From assembly GCA_964623885.1 (NCBI GenBank), contig CAZUVM010000202.1:1-38511 (forward strand): a DNA stretch of 38,511 nucleotides, given 5' to 3'. This document shows, piece by piece, positions 7,460-15,515 of the stretch (the first letter of the stretch is position 1; every line of letters starts with the position of its first letter). A program made the position numbers and the translations under genes. Under the pieces are notes generated by a model. It was given only the letters and a program-made list of their open reading frames with translations. It did not search any database and had not been told where the DNA came from. This DNA is from CAZUVM01 sp964623885. GTDB lineage: Bacteria; Verrucomicrobiota; Verrucomicrobiia; Limisphaerales; UBA8199.

Positions 7460-8578
7460 GTGAATCGCAGCAAGTCACCTCGAAGCAAAGCCAGCACGGT
7501 TAAGGCTCCCGAAATCATGGCCACGATTGGGCCGACGCTGGAGAAACCGGAGGACTTGCGCCGGGCGATCGAAGCTGGGGCGCGATGGTTCAGATTGCCT
7601 TGCGGGTATCGGCAGCGACCACATCTGGCAAACGCTCAGGCGGTTCGGGCCGCAGCCGCCGAGACAGAAATTCCCGTTCAATTGCTGCTCGACCTGCCGT
7701 CGTCGCGTCCGCGGACCGGCACCATGCAGGAACTTCGGCTCAAGGAGGGTGACCAGGTGCTGTTTTGGGATCCTGAGGCCGGCAGCAATGGTCCGGCGGA
7801 GAACGGCGTCTTCCCTGTGCCGCTACCGGGCCTGACCGAGCTCCTGGGCAAATTGGTTCCGCGCCAACGAATGTGGTTCTGTGACGGGCGCATCAATTTT
7901 ATCGTGGACGAATTGCGCGGGCCGTGGGTATTGGCCAGCATGATACAAGGGACAGTGCCGCTTAAATCTTCGAATTCACTTTTTCTGCCGGATAGCCCCA
8001 GCCCATTCCGTGCGGTGACGCCGCTGGACCAGGCGCTGCTTAAATCTTTTGCGGCGGAGGACCTGGCACCGGATTGGATCGCTTTGTCACTGATCGCCTC
8101 AGCGCAGGACGTCCGGGACAGCCGCGCGGAAGCTCACGCTGAACTGGGCGCGGCCGTCTTGATGATGGCCAAGTTTGAAACGGTAGCGGCAGTGGATGCC
8201 GCTGAAGAGATTATCGCCGAATCGGATGGGATTATGGTCGCGCGCGGCGATCTCGGCCTGGCGGTCGGCTACATTCACTTGCCCGAAGTGCAGGAAAAAC
8301 TCGTGGCGGCAGCGCGTCGCGCGGGAAAGATCGTTGTCGTCGCGACACAGGTGCTCGAGACCTTCGCCGACACCGGCCTGCCCCAACGGGCCGAGTTATC
8401 CGATTTGTCGCTGATGGCGCGGCAAGGCGCCGACGCCGTGATGCTAGGCAAAGAAACCGTGTTCAGCCCGAGACCGATCGAATGCATTCGTTTCGCCAGT
8501 GAAGTGTTGATGCACGAGGCGCGGCGGTTCCAAAAGAAACCCCGCCGTTCACCGGTAGCGGGGCTACGAGCCGGGTGA
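7460..8578 (+). CDS. Degenerate pyruvate-kinase-like protein (no C-domain)
   Basis: A 372-residue protein with the barrel (A) and B domains of pyruvate kinase, ending where the usual ~470-residue enzyme would continue into its allosteric C-domain. It retains the catalytic Lys as Lys238 with Glu240 (MAKFET, family IAKIEN), Asp264 in MVARGDLG, and ATQVLET. It departs at key sites: RLNFSHG becomes RLPCGY, so the potassium-site Asn and Ser are lost; LDTKGPEIRTG becomes LDLPSSRPRTG; SGETA becomes GKETV. A true pyruvate kinase is therefore unlikely. It may be a metal-dependent barrel enzyme acting on another enol or carboxylate, or a regulatory paralogue. GTG start chosen because the family N-terminal strand (EIMATIGP) lies just after it. 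No strong ribosome-binding site is seen. It is 11 nt before the VTC gene. Confidence 0.75.
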   Translation: MNRSKSPRSKASTVKAPEIMATIGPTLEKPEDLRRAIEAGARWFRLPCGYRQRPHLANAQAVRAAAAETEIPVQLLLDLPSSRPRTGTMQELRLKEGDQVLFWDPEAGSNGPAENGVFPVPLPGLTELLGKLVPRQRMWFCDGRINFIVDELRGPWVLASMIQGTVPLKSSNSLFLPDSPSPFRAVTPLDQALLKSFAAEDLAPDWIALSLIASAQDVRDSRAEAHAELGAAVLMMAKFETVAAVDAAEEIIAESDGIMVARGDLGLAVGYIHLPEVQEKLVAAARRAGKIVVVATQVLETFADTGLPQRAELSDLSLMARQGADAVMLGKETVFSPRPIECIRFASEVLMHEARRFQKKPRRSPVAGLRAG

Positions 8579-8589
8579 GCAATTGATTC

Positions 8590-9399
8590 ATGGGCCGCAG
8601 TTCACGCTATGAGCTGAAATTTGTCATCGAGGAGGCGCGGGCGGTGGCAGTGGCAGATTTCGTCAGCAGTTATTTGCGTCCTTCCCCGCACAATGGCTCG
8701 GGCCCTATCCGTGGTCACCCGGTAATCAGTCTGTACTTGGATTCGCCAGATTTTTTCCTGTTTCGCCAGTCCTATACCGGGCACAAGAACCGCATGAAGC
8801 TTCGGATTCGATTTTACGACGGTGAATGGGAGCGACCGGCGTTTCTGGAGATTAAGCGCCGGGTCAGCGAAGTGATTTGCAAAGATCGAGCCATGATCAG
8901 CCGGGAGGGCGTGCGACAAATCCTGCTGGGCGGTTGGCCCAACCAACCGTATTGGGCGGACAACAATCACCTGGCCAAAGGCAAGCGCCGGCAGGATGTG
9001 AACGAGGATTTCTGGGGCTTTGCCAATACTATCGCGGCGCGCGGGGCCATTTACGTGTCCTATTACCGCGAGATTTACGAGGCTCCGGACGATGAAGAAT
9101 TGCGGGTCACGCTCGACCGCTACATTCACGGCAGCAGCTATGACGGAAGCGGGCGACTCGAGGTTCCGAAGCGAGGTTGGCATCCGTATTTGCCGCCATA
9201 CCTTGCCCCGCTGCCAAAGGACGGGGTCATTCTGGAGCTGAAGTTCGATAATCAGGCACCGCGCTGGATGTTTGAAATGGCCAGATTATTTAATCTCAGG
9301 CAAACTCCTGTCTGCAAATATTCCGCCTGCATCTATGCGCAGCAACTCCACTGGAAACGGCGGGTGCTGCCCGAGCAGGAAGAAAACCTGGTCTTATGA
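8590..9399 (+). CDS. VTC/polyphosphate polymerase domain protein
   Basis: A 269-residue tunnel-fold (CYTH-like) protein of the VTC domain family. Signature elements appear in order: RYELKF near the N-terminus (ExK), KLRIRFY, FLEIKRR, a central YYREIYEAP strand, LELKFDN, and CKYSACIY near the end. These acidic and basic strands bind triphosphate and metal in yeast Vtc4, which makes polyphosphate. Bacterial homologues are very often encoded beside DUF4956 membrane proteins, as here (the stop overlaps the next ATG, ATGA at 9396-9399). The biochemical role of the bacterial pair is not established. It is probably cytoplasmic and works with the next gene at the membrane. Confidence 0.85.
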   Translation: MGRSSRYELKFVIEEARAVAVADFVSSYLRPSPHNGSGPIRGHPVISLYLDSPDFFLFRQSYTGHKNRMKLRIRFYDGEWERPAFLEIKRRVSEVICKDRAMISREGVRQILLGGWPNQPYWADNNHLAKGKRRQDVNEDFWGFANTIAARGAIYVSYYREIYEAPDDEELRVTLDRYIHGSSYDGSGRLEVPKRGWHPYLPPYLAPLPKDGVILELKFDNQAPRWMFEMARLFNLRQTPVCKYSACIYAQQLHWKRRVLPEQEENLVL

Positions 9400-10088
9400 A
9401 CGACTTGTTTGACTCTTTGCTGCGGCCCGACTGGGCCGGCGCACCGGACATCCGAACGATCCTGTTCATGATCGTGATGGCGTTCACGGTCGGGATGTTC
9501 ATCGGCTATGTCTATATGTGGACGCACGAATCGCTTTCGTATTCGCGCACCTTCGTTGGGGCATTGGCGGTGCTGCCGCTGATTGTGGCTATGTTGATTG
9601 CATCGATGGCGGCCAGTTTGCTCGTTGCCTTCGGGCTGTTGGCCGTGTTCGGTGTCGTGCGCTTTCGAAATGTTTTGAAAGATACGCGCGACACCAGTTT
9701 CATTCTCTGGGTCATCATGGAAGGGATGGCGGTGGGCACGATGCGTTTTTCCATCACTCTGCTGGCCGCTTTTGGGATTGCAGCGGCATTTCTGTTGGTG
9801 CGCTTTATGGGTTTTGGCACGCGGCGCAGGTATGATGCGGTGCTGTCCTTGCGCGTCACGGGTGATTTTCAGGCGAAATTAGCCTTGCTCAAGCAAGTGC
9901 TGCAGCGCCACGCCTTGCGCCTGGATCTGGCGAGCGAACGACGGGCCGCCCAAGGCGGAGTGGACCTTACGTACCGTGTGCTGCTGCGCGATGCGTATCG
10001 TTCGAGCGATCTGCAGTCCGAGTTAGCTGCCACCGAAGGTGTCGAGAATGTCTCGGTATACATGCACGAAGACGAAGCGGAGATTTAA
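9396..10088 (+). CDS. DUF4956 integral membrane protein
   Basis: A 230-residue protein with about four hydrophobic helices in the first ~145 residues: FMIVMAFTVGMFIGYVYMW, then two in VGALAVLPLIVAMLIA and LLVAFGLLAVFGVVRF, then ITLLAAFGIAAAFLLVRF. A soluble ~80-residue C-terminal domain follows. The conserved patch VRFRNVLKDTRDTSF after the third helix is typical of the family. It overlaps the VTC gene by 4 nt and is translationally coupled to it, which supports a complex between the two. Function is unknown; polyanion synthesis or export is a guess from the partner. Confidence 0.85.
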   Translation: MNDLFDSLLRPDWAGAPDIRTILFMIVMAFTVGMFIGYVYMWTHESLSYSRTFVGALAVLPLIVAMLIASMAASLLVAFGLLAVFGVVRFRNVLKDTRDTSFILWVIMEGMAVGTMRFSITLLAAFGIAAAFLLVRFMGFGTRRRYDAVLSLRVTGDFQAKLALLKQVLQRHALRLDLASERRAAQGGVDLTYRVLLRDAYRSSDLQSELAATEGVENVSVYMHEDEAEI

Positions 10089-10414
10089 GACCACCGGCGC
10101 GAGCGATAGTTTCCCAAGAATTGCAGGAGACGACCGTATCAGGAGTCTCTGAATCATTTTGAAAAGCCTTGCAAATTATGAACTCCTCACGTTGCTTCCT
10201 GCGGTCTTAGGCTAGTTCTGCTTCAGCATCGCTGGCCGTTAAACCGGCCAGTGCCAGGATTATCTTTTTCTCAACTTCTGCAGAACCCAAAGGGAGTTCC
10301 GTGCCCAGGAATTGGACACGTCATTCCTAAGTCCCTGATAATTTTCAAATGAGGACTAGCTTTCTCAAACCTGCGGGTGGCAACCGTGGTGCTAAAACAA
10401 AAAGAGAAAATCTT
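10089..10414. other. Intergenic region before the pseudo-receiver gene
   Basis: No gene was recognised in these 326 nt. The region holds a perfect hairpin with a T-rich stretch beyond it (10232-10251) and a weak promoter-like pair, TTGGAC at 10312 and GATAAT at 10337 (19-nt spacing). The final 60 nt before the ATG are purine-rich. No known riboswitch core was matched with confidence. Confidence 0.4.
10232..10269 (+). terminator. Possible terminator after the VTC/DUF4956 genes
   Basis: A 7-bp perfect stem CTGGCCG/CGGCCAG with loop TTAAAC occupies 10232-10251. A run of five T's follows at 10265-10269. The 13-nt gap between stem and T-run is longer than in a standard intrinsic terminator, so function is uncertain. 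Confidence 0.3.
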
Positions 10415-10906
10415 ATGCGACGCATTAATGTTCTGTTAGCCAGCGCTGAACGCCGAACCAGTAATGGCCTCCAGGCGATGGTGCTGGATGTTTGTTACGA
10501 GCAGGCGGTGGTCGACATAACTCGGACTGCCCGCATCGACGAATTGGTCAATTACGGCTCGCGTGACGGGCTGGCGTTGATTTTGATCACTGCCGATCAC
10601 CTGCTCGCTGAGCCGAGCCGAAGAGGGGCCATGGTAACAAACGCAGAGGTGTTGCGGGCGATCCGTCTGCTCCGCCAGCAACACTCGACTCCGATTATTG
10701 CCGCGACGCTCTCAGCCGCGAACGAGCCGGCGCTGGTGGACGCGGGCGTAGATTTCGTGAGTACCGGCGTGGTCTTGAACGCAGACCGCATCAAGCCGGA
10801 GTTGCGGCGTTTTCTCCACGTGCCGGTCCTTGCCGAAGCAGTTGCGCCGGCGCAGTGGTCGTTCGGGGCATGGCTGCGCAGTTACTTGCGGCTCAAAAGT
10901 GCCTGA
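10415..10906 (+). CDS. Receiver-like protein lacking phospho-acceptor residues
   Basis: A 163-residue protein with the alternating beta/alpha pattern of CheY-like receivers: INVLLASAE, LALILITAD, PIIAATLSA and GVDFVSTG mark successive strands. The usual acidic pocket after strand 1, the phosphorylated Asp after strand 3 and the Lys after strand 5 are not present. It would be a pseudo-receiver or only a structural analogue. Start chosen at the second in-frame ATG (10415), which has AAAGAGAAAA just upstream; an in-frame ATG at 10349 would add 22 residues. No output domain and no kinase are nearby. Function is unknown. Confidence 0.5.
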   Translation: MRRINVLLASAERRTSNGLQAMVLDVCYEQAVVDITRTARIDELVNYGSRDGLALILITADHLLAEPSRRGAMVTNAEVLRAIRLLRQQHSTPIIAATLSAANEPALVDAGVDFVSTGVVLNADRIKPELRRFLHVPVLAEAVAPAQWSFGAWLRSYLRLKSA

Positions 10907-11002
10907 GCCACGCTGGTGAAACCCTGCGCAAGGGTGCTGGTCGTCGGTTTGCGTCGTGTGCATTGGTTTTGGCGCACTCTGTAGCACAGCGGATAGAATA
11001 CC

Positions 11003-11040
11003 GTCCTCTTCGCCCGGCATGAGAACTCAGCGAAGCGGAC
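11003..11040. repeat. 11-bp inverted repeat upstream of pyrH
   Basis: GTCCTCTTCGC (11003-11013) and GCGAAGCGGAC (11030-11040) are complementary at 10 of 11 positions around a 16-nt loop. The element lies 67 nt before the pyrH ATG and upstream of its predicted promoter. No T-run follows. It may be a 3' structure for the preceding gene, an operator, or a dispersed repeat. Confidence 0.55.
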
Positions 11041-11068
11041 TGAATTCTGGTGAGTTGTCTTTGTAGGT

Positions 11069-11096
11069 TTGACTTCCCGGCAAGCCCTGTTACATA
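11069..11096 (+). promoter_or_regulatory. Predicted extended -10 promoter of pyrH
   Basis: TTGACT at 11069-11074, a 16-nt spacer, and TACATA at 11091-11096 preceded by TG one base upstream (extended -10). Transcription would start near 11103, only about 4 nt before the ATG at 11107. This would give an almost leaderless mRNA, consistent with the absence of a Shine-Dalgarno sequence there. Confidence 0.45.
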
Positions 11097-11106
11097 CGGG
11101 CTGACA

Positions 11107-11847
11107 ATGCCAGCCCAACCCACCACAAAAACCGCACAGCACCCAAAGTACGGCCGAATTCTGCTCAAATTGAGCGGTGAAGCCCTGGGCGGCGAAGCGG
11201 GGGTTGGAATCTCGCCAGATGCGGTCCGAAATATGGCCGAGCAGATCCGAGAGGTGCGCGATCTGGGAGTGCAGGTCGTGGTGGTGGTTGGAGGCGGCAA
11301 TATCTTTCGCGGGTTGCCCGGGAGCGAGCGGGGCATTGAACGGGCGACTGGTGATTACATGGGGATGCTGGCCACGGTGATTAATGCGCTCGCGCTGCAA
11401 GATGCTCTGGAGAAGATCGGCGTGGCCACGCGCGTGCAAAGCGCCATTACGATGGCGCAAGTGGCGGAGCCATTCATCCGGCGCCGCGCCGTCCGCCATC
11501 TGGAAAAGGGCAGGGTGGTCATTTTCGGCGGGGGAACCGGTAATCCTTACTTCTCCACCGATACAGCCGCCGCGCTGCGCGCGAATGAAATCGGAGCGGA
11601 AGTGATTCTGAAGGCTACTAAGGTCGACGGCATTTATGACAGCGACCCGAAAAAGAATCCCAAGGCCAACCGGTATTCCCAAATCAGCTATTTGGAAGCT
11701 TTGCAGAAACAGCTAAAGGTGATGGATTCCACAGCCTTTTCGCTCTGCATGGATAACAAAATGCCGATCGTTGTTTTCGACCTGTCCCGCCCGCACAATT
11801 TAAAAGAGATTATTATGGGGCAGGCGGTAGGGACGCTGGTAACTTAA
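11107..11847 (+). CDS. pyrH: UMP kinase
   Basis: A 246-residue amino-acid-kinase-fold enzyme that phosphorylates UMP to UDP in pyrimidine synthesis. Family motifs are clear: ILLKLSGEAL at the N-terminus, VVVVGGGNIFRG (phosphate binding), DYMGMLATVINALALQDAL, FGGGTGNPYFSTDTAAALRA, and KVDGIYDSDPKKNPKA. Length matches bacterial PyrH (about 240). The start at 11107 places the first strand about 18 residues in; an upstream GTG frame to 11050 would add an unlikely leader overlapping the promoter. It is followed by a phosphoribosyltransferase after 37 nt rather than the more usual frr. Confidence 0.95.
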   Translation: MPAQPTTKTAQHPKYGRILLKLSGEALGGEAGVGISPDAVRNMAEQIREVRDLGVQVVVVVGGGNIFRGLPGSERGIERATGDYMGMLATVINALALQDALEKIGVATRVQSAITMAQVAEPFIRRRAVRHLEKGRVVIFGGGTGNPYFSTDTAAALRANEIGAEVILKATKVDGIYDSDPKKNPKANRYSQISYLEALQKQLKVMDSTAFSLCMDNKMPIVVFDLSRPHNLKEIIMGQAVGTLVT

Positions 11848-11884
11848 ACTTTGCTTTTTTCCGCCATCGGGCCGATCAGTATGC

Positions 11885-12511
11885 ATGGTGTTTGCTTCTC
11901 GGGAAGATGCAGGACAGCGTCTGGGGCGCCGGTTGAATGACAAAAATGTCCGGGCTGACCTCGTCTTGGGTCTGCCGCGCGGCGGCGTGGTCGTGGCCGC
12001 AGAAGTGGCGCAAGTCCTTCATTTGCCTCTCGATGTGCTGATCGTGCGAAAGATCGGACACCCATTACACCGCGAGTTCGCCGTTGGGGCTCTGGCAGAA
12101 GGCGGCGTGGTAGTGCTGGATGAAGCAGTCATAGGCAGGAACCCAATTGTCCGCACGGAACTCGCAGCGGTTATCGCGGAGGAAAAAGAACGACTGGAAC
12201 GGTATCAAAACCGCTTTCATTGCCATGAAGGCCCTGGTCTTAAAGGCAAAGCCGTCCTGCTGGTGGATGACGGTTTGGCCACGGGGGCAACCACAGAAGC
12301 AGCAGTGCGTTCCGCACGCGAGAAAGGCGCCGAATGGATCACTGTGGCTGCGCCCGTGGCTTCGGCGAGCGCGGTGGAGCGCCTGCAAAAGGTAGCCGAC
12401 GAGGTGAATGCTTTATTGATCGACCCCGATTTTGATGCTGTCGGGCGCTACTACGATGCGTTCTCTCAAACGACTGACGAGGAAGTTCTCGGATTGCTGA
12501 AAGCGGCCTGA
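11885..12511 (+). CDS. Phosphoribosyltransferase-domain protein
   Basis: A 208-residue type I PRTase-like protein. The PRPP-binding loop reads VLLVDDGLATGATTEAA, and an early strand LVLGLPRGGVVVAAEVA precedes it, as in the family of predicted phosphoribosyltransferases sometimes fused to dienelactone-hydrolase-like domains. Between the two motifs lies an insertion with a helix rich in Glu/Arg (about 95-115). The substrate base is not identifiable. It lies 37 nt after pyrH and may be co-transcribed, which fits a nucleotide salvage theme, but homologues occur in many contexts. Confidence 0.85.
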   Translation: MVFASREDAGQRLGRRLNDKNVRADLVLGLPRGGVVVAAEVAQVLHLPLDVLIVRKIGHPLHREFAVGALAEGGVVVLDEAVIGRNPIVRTELAAVIAEEKERLERYQNRFHCHEGPGLKGKAVLLVDDGLATGATTEAAVRSAREKGAEWITVAAPVASASAVERLQKVADEVNALLIDPDFDAVGRYYDAFSQTTDEEVLGLLKAA

Positions 12512-12540
12512 ACCAACACCTGTATCACGCGATAGGCAGG

Positions 12541-12557
12541 GACGCCGTCCCGGCGTC
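12541..12557. repeat. REP-like hairpin after the PRTase gene
   Basis: GACGCCG and CGGCGTC form a perfect 7-bp stem with loop TCC, 30 nt after the PRTase stop. The overlapping GGGACGCCGTCCC core matches the hairpin at 366-380. No T-run follows; a factor-independent terminator is therefore unlikely, but it could protect the transcript end. Confidence 0.5.
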
Positions 12558-12654
12558 TCCAATCTTGGCGAGACGCACTTTGTCGCTCAGAACCCCGTTG
12601 CTCCCCGATCCGAATTGTCAACCTGCGCAAACGCCGATAAGGTGAACTCGCGCA

Positions 12655-15489
12655 ATGACGTCAGCTCAACAGCAAGCGACGCTCGCGAGCGCGAACTGCG
12701 AGATCGCCTTCGATAGCCTGACCCGACAGCTTTATGCCACCGATGCTTCCATCTACCAGGTCGAGCCCGTAGCGGTGGCTTTTCCTCGGGGCGCGCGTCA
12801 GGCAAGTGCCTTAATTCAGGCGGCGATGCAGGCGGGGATATCGGTAATTCCTCGCGGGGCAGGCACGGGCCTGGCGGGCGGCGCGATAGGAGATGGGCTG
12901 GTCATCGACTTTGCGCGGTACAACCAACAGATCACGGAACTGGATCTCGATCGACAAACGGTGCGGGTTGGGCCGGGGGTGGTCCTGGATCAATTGAATG
13001 ATTTTCTTCGCCCGCACGGGTATCAATTCGGGCCGGATGTCGCTTCGAGTTCGCGCGCGACCCTCGGCGGCATGATTGCCAACAATTCCAGCGGCTCGCA
13101 TGCGCCGTATTACGGGACGACCGATGACCATCTCAGCGAAGTGGAGGTTGTGCTCTCTGATGGACAGGTCGTTATGGTGGGCTGCGGTCACGATACGCTC
13201 CGCAAACAGCGCGAACTAATCGCCGAGCTTGTCTACTTTCACTCGCTCACGATTCAGGAGGAGATGCCGCCGGGCCTTCTTAAACGCCGGCCCGGTTACG
13301 GGTTGGATCGCTGCGCGCGCGAATCTAACAATCTGAATCATCTTCTGTGCGGCAGCGAAGGAACGCTGGCAGCGATTATGTCAGCTGAGGTCAAACTGGT
13401 CCCGGTACCGGCAAAAAAAGGTCTTGGCTTAATCTTCTTCGATTCCATAACCGAAGCGATGCAAGCGAGTGTGGAGTTGCAGGATCTGAAGCCGGCTGCC
13501 ATCGAGCATATGGACCGCATCCTGCTGGACGAAACGCGGGACCAGCGTGCGTTCCAGGGCGGACGCGATTTGCTGGAACTCAACCAGAAGCCTTGCGAAG
13601 CGCTGCTGGCGGTTGAGTTCTTTGATGATGTGGAAGACCGCCTGGCGGCATTGGAGAATATGAAACTGGGGTCGCGTCGGCGCACGATTAGGAGCTTGGC
13701 AGAGGCAAACCTCGTGTGGGGATTGCGCAAAGCCGGGCTTTCGCTGCTAACCGGCCGCAAAGGCGACGCCAAGCCGATTTCCGGCATCGAGGACGCGGCG
13801 GTGTTGCCGCGGCAGCTTCCCGAGTACGTGCGCGAGTTGCAGCGCTTGATGCAGCGTGTGGATCTGGAGGCGTCTTACTATGGCCACGCCGGCGCCGGCC
13901 TATTGCACGTGCGCCCGATTCTGAACCTGCACTGGACAGCCGAGGTGCGGAAATTCCGTCAACTCGCCAACGAAGTCTCTGCATTGGTGCGGCAATTCAA
14001 AGGCTCCTTGGCCGCCGAGCATGGTGTCGGCATCGCCCGGACCGAGTTTTTAACCGAGCAGATCGGCGAGACGCTGCTTGGAGTGATGCGGCAGATCAAG
14101 GACTCGTTCGATCCTCACCATTTGTTTAACCCGGGTAAAGTAGTGCCCGACGGCCGGTTTGCCATTGACGAAGATCTACGGATTAAGCCCAGCCGCGAGC
14201 TGTCACTGCCGTTCACGCCGATGCTGGCATTTGCCGCCAAGGACGACTCGTTCGTTCGAAACCTGGAGCAATGCAATGGGTGCGGCGGCTGCCGCAAGCT
14301 CACGCCAACCATGTGCCCGACATTCCTGGCGACCGGCGATGAAATCATGAGCACACGCGGCCGCGCCAATACGATTCGCGCCGTACTTGACGGCCGCTGC
14401 GCGGCGGACCACAACGGCGACGTGCTCGCTTCGCCGTTTCTAGAGGCGGCGCTCAGCAACTGCCTGGCGTGTAAGGCTTGCACCAGCGAATGCCCCTCCA
14501 ATGTCAACCTGGCGCTGCTGAAAACAGAGCTCCTGCACGCTCGGATTCAGCACGACGGTTTGTCGTGGCGCCAGCGATTGTTTTGTTCCGTTGACACCCT
14601 CGGCCGGTTCGGCTGCCGATTCCCCTGGCTGGCGAACAAGTCGTTGGACTCTTTGATGGTCCGAAGTTTTCTGGCCAAGGCGTTCGGCATTGCCTGGCAG
14701 CGGCCGCTGCCTCATTACGCGCGGCAGCGATTCGACCGCTGGTTTGCGCGACATCGCGCCGGCACCCTGGCATCGCGCGGGGCGGTAATTCTCTGGGACG
14801 ACACCTTCGTGCGTTATCACGAACCTCAAATCGGGATAGCTGCCGTGCGCGTGCTCGAAGCGGCAGGGTTCGAAGTGACGCTGGTGAAAGGCCGGAAATG
14901 CTGCGGTCGTCCCGCGTTCAGCCAGGGCCACCTGGAACGGGCGTGGCAATTGGGGCGGCATAACCTGGACATATTACTGCGACAACAAGAGAACGTTCCC
15001 ATCCTGTTTCTCGAACCCTCTTGCTACTCCATGTTCGTCGAGGATTATCGCGAGTTGGGGCTTGAAGGCGCCGATTTAGTCGCGGCGCGGTGTTATTTGT
15101 TCGAACAGTTCATTGAGGCACTGCTCAGCCGGGAACCGGAAGCGCTGGCGTTTCAGCCCAAGTCGGCCAAAGTAATCATCCACGCCCATTGCCATTTGAA
15201 ATCCCTCATGAGCCCGGCATTCCTGGCGGGGCTCGCCGAACGGTTGCCTGAACGAACGGTCCATCTGCTTTCCACCGGCTGCTGCGGCATGGCCGGCGGC
15301 TTTGGAGCGATGAAGGATAAGTACGAGCTTTCTCTGAAGGTTGCCGAGCCGCTCATGCGTGAGGTGCGGAATCAGCCTTATGGCACCGTGGTTGTAGCAT
15401 CCGGAACCAGTTGCCGCCACCAGATTGCGCACCTGGCGCCCGTGCATCCGCGGCATATGGCAGAAGTGCTTTCCGAAGCGCTGGCTTGA
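12655..15489 (+). CDS. FAD-linked D-2-hydroxyacid dehydrogenase fused to Fe-S/CCG domains
   Basis: A 944-residue fusion of the functions split among GlcD and GlcF in E. coli. It probably oxidises D-lactate, glycolate or a related 2-hydroxyacid and passes electrons to the membrane quinone pool. The N-terminal half is a FAD-binding type 4 domain (PRGAGTGLAGGAI, GGMIANNSSGSHAP) followed by the FAD-oxidase C domain (to about 505; SLAAEHGVGIARTE). Two Fe-S motifs follow: Cys540, 543, 546 and 554, then Cys603, 606, 609 and 613 (CLACKACTSECP). The C-terminus has two CCG (DUF224) heterodisulfide-type repeats at Cys749-Cys750 and Cys876-Cys877. AAGGTGA lies upstream of the ATG. Precise substrate is not determined. 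Confidence 0.9.
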   Translation: MTSAQQQATLASANCEIAFDSLTRQLYATDASIYQVEPVAVAFPRGARQASALIQAAMQAGISVIPRGAGTGLAGGAIGDGLVIDFARYNQQITELDLDRQTVRVGPGVVLDQLNDFLRPHGYQFGPDVASSSRATLGGMIANNSSGSHAPYYGTTDDHLSEVEVVLSDGQVVMVGCGHDTLRKQRELIAELVYFHSLTIQEEMPPGLLKRRPGYGLDRCARESNNLNHLLCGSEGTLAAIMSAEVKLVPVPAKKGLGLIFFDSITEAMQASVELQDLKPAAIEHMDRILLDETRDQRAFQGGRDLLELNQKPCEALLAVEFFDDVEDRLAALENMKLGSRRRTIRSLAEANLVWGLRKAGLSLLTGRKGDAKPISGIEDAAVLPRQLPEYVRELQRLMQRVDLEASYYGHAGAGLLHVRPILNLHWTAEVRKFRQLANEVSALVRQFKGSLAAEHGVGIARTEFLTEQIGETLLGVMRQIKDSFDPHHLFNPGKVVPDGRFAIDEDLRIKPSRELSLPFTPMLAFAAKDDSFVRNLEQCNGCGGCRKLTPTMCPTFLATGDEIMSTRGRANTIRAVLDGRCAADHNGDVLASPFLEAALSNCLACKACTSECPSNVNLALLKTELLHARIQHDGLSWRQRLFCSVDTLGRFGCRFPWLANKSLDSLMVRSFLAKAFGIAWQRPLPHYARQRFDRWFARHRAGTLASRGAVILWDDTFVRYHEPQIGIAAVRVLEAAGFEVTLVKGRKCCGRPAFSQGHLERAWQLGRHNLDILLRQQENVPILFLEPSCYSMFVEDYRELGLEGADLVAARCYLFEQFIEALLSREPEALAFQPKSAKVIIHAHCHLKSLMSPAFLAGLAERLPERTVHLLSTGCCGMAGGFGAMKDKYELSLKVAEPLMREVRNQPYGTVVVASGTSCRHQIAHLAPVHPRHMAEVLSEALA

Positions 15490-15515
15490 AACGGGAGCTC
15501 GAAACTCGTGGTTAT

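Noticed and set aside
10350..10412. Possible c-di-GMP-type riboswitch before the pseudo-receiver
   Set aside because: GGTGGCAACC and GCTAAAAC looked suggestive, but the conserved GEMM core elements and pairing are not present.
10985..11020. tRNA-like string (GTAGCACAGCGGATAGAATA) before pyrH
   Set aside because: It resembles a D-arm, but the D-stem does not pair, the anticodon stem fails and no T-arm GGTTCGA follows. The strong inverted repeat at 11003-11040 explains part of it better.
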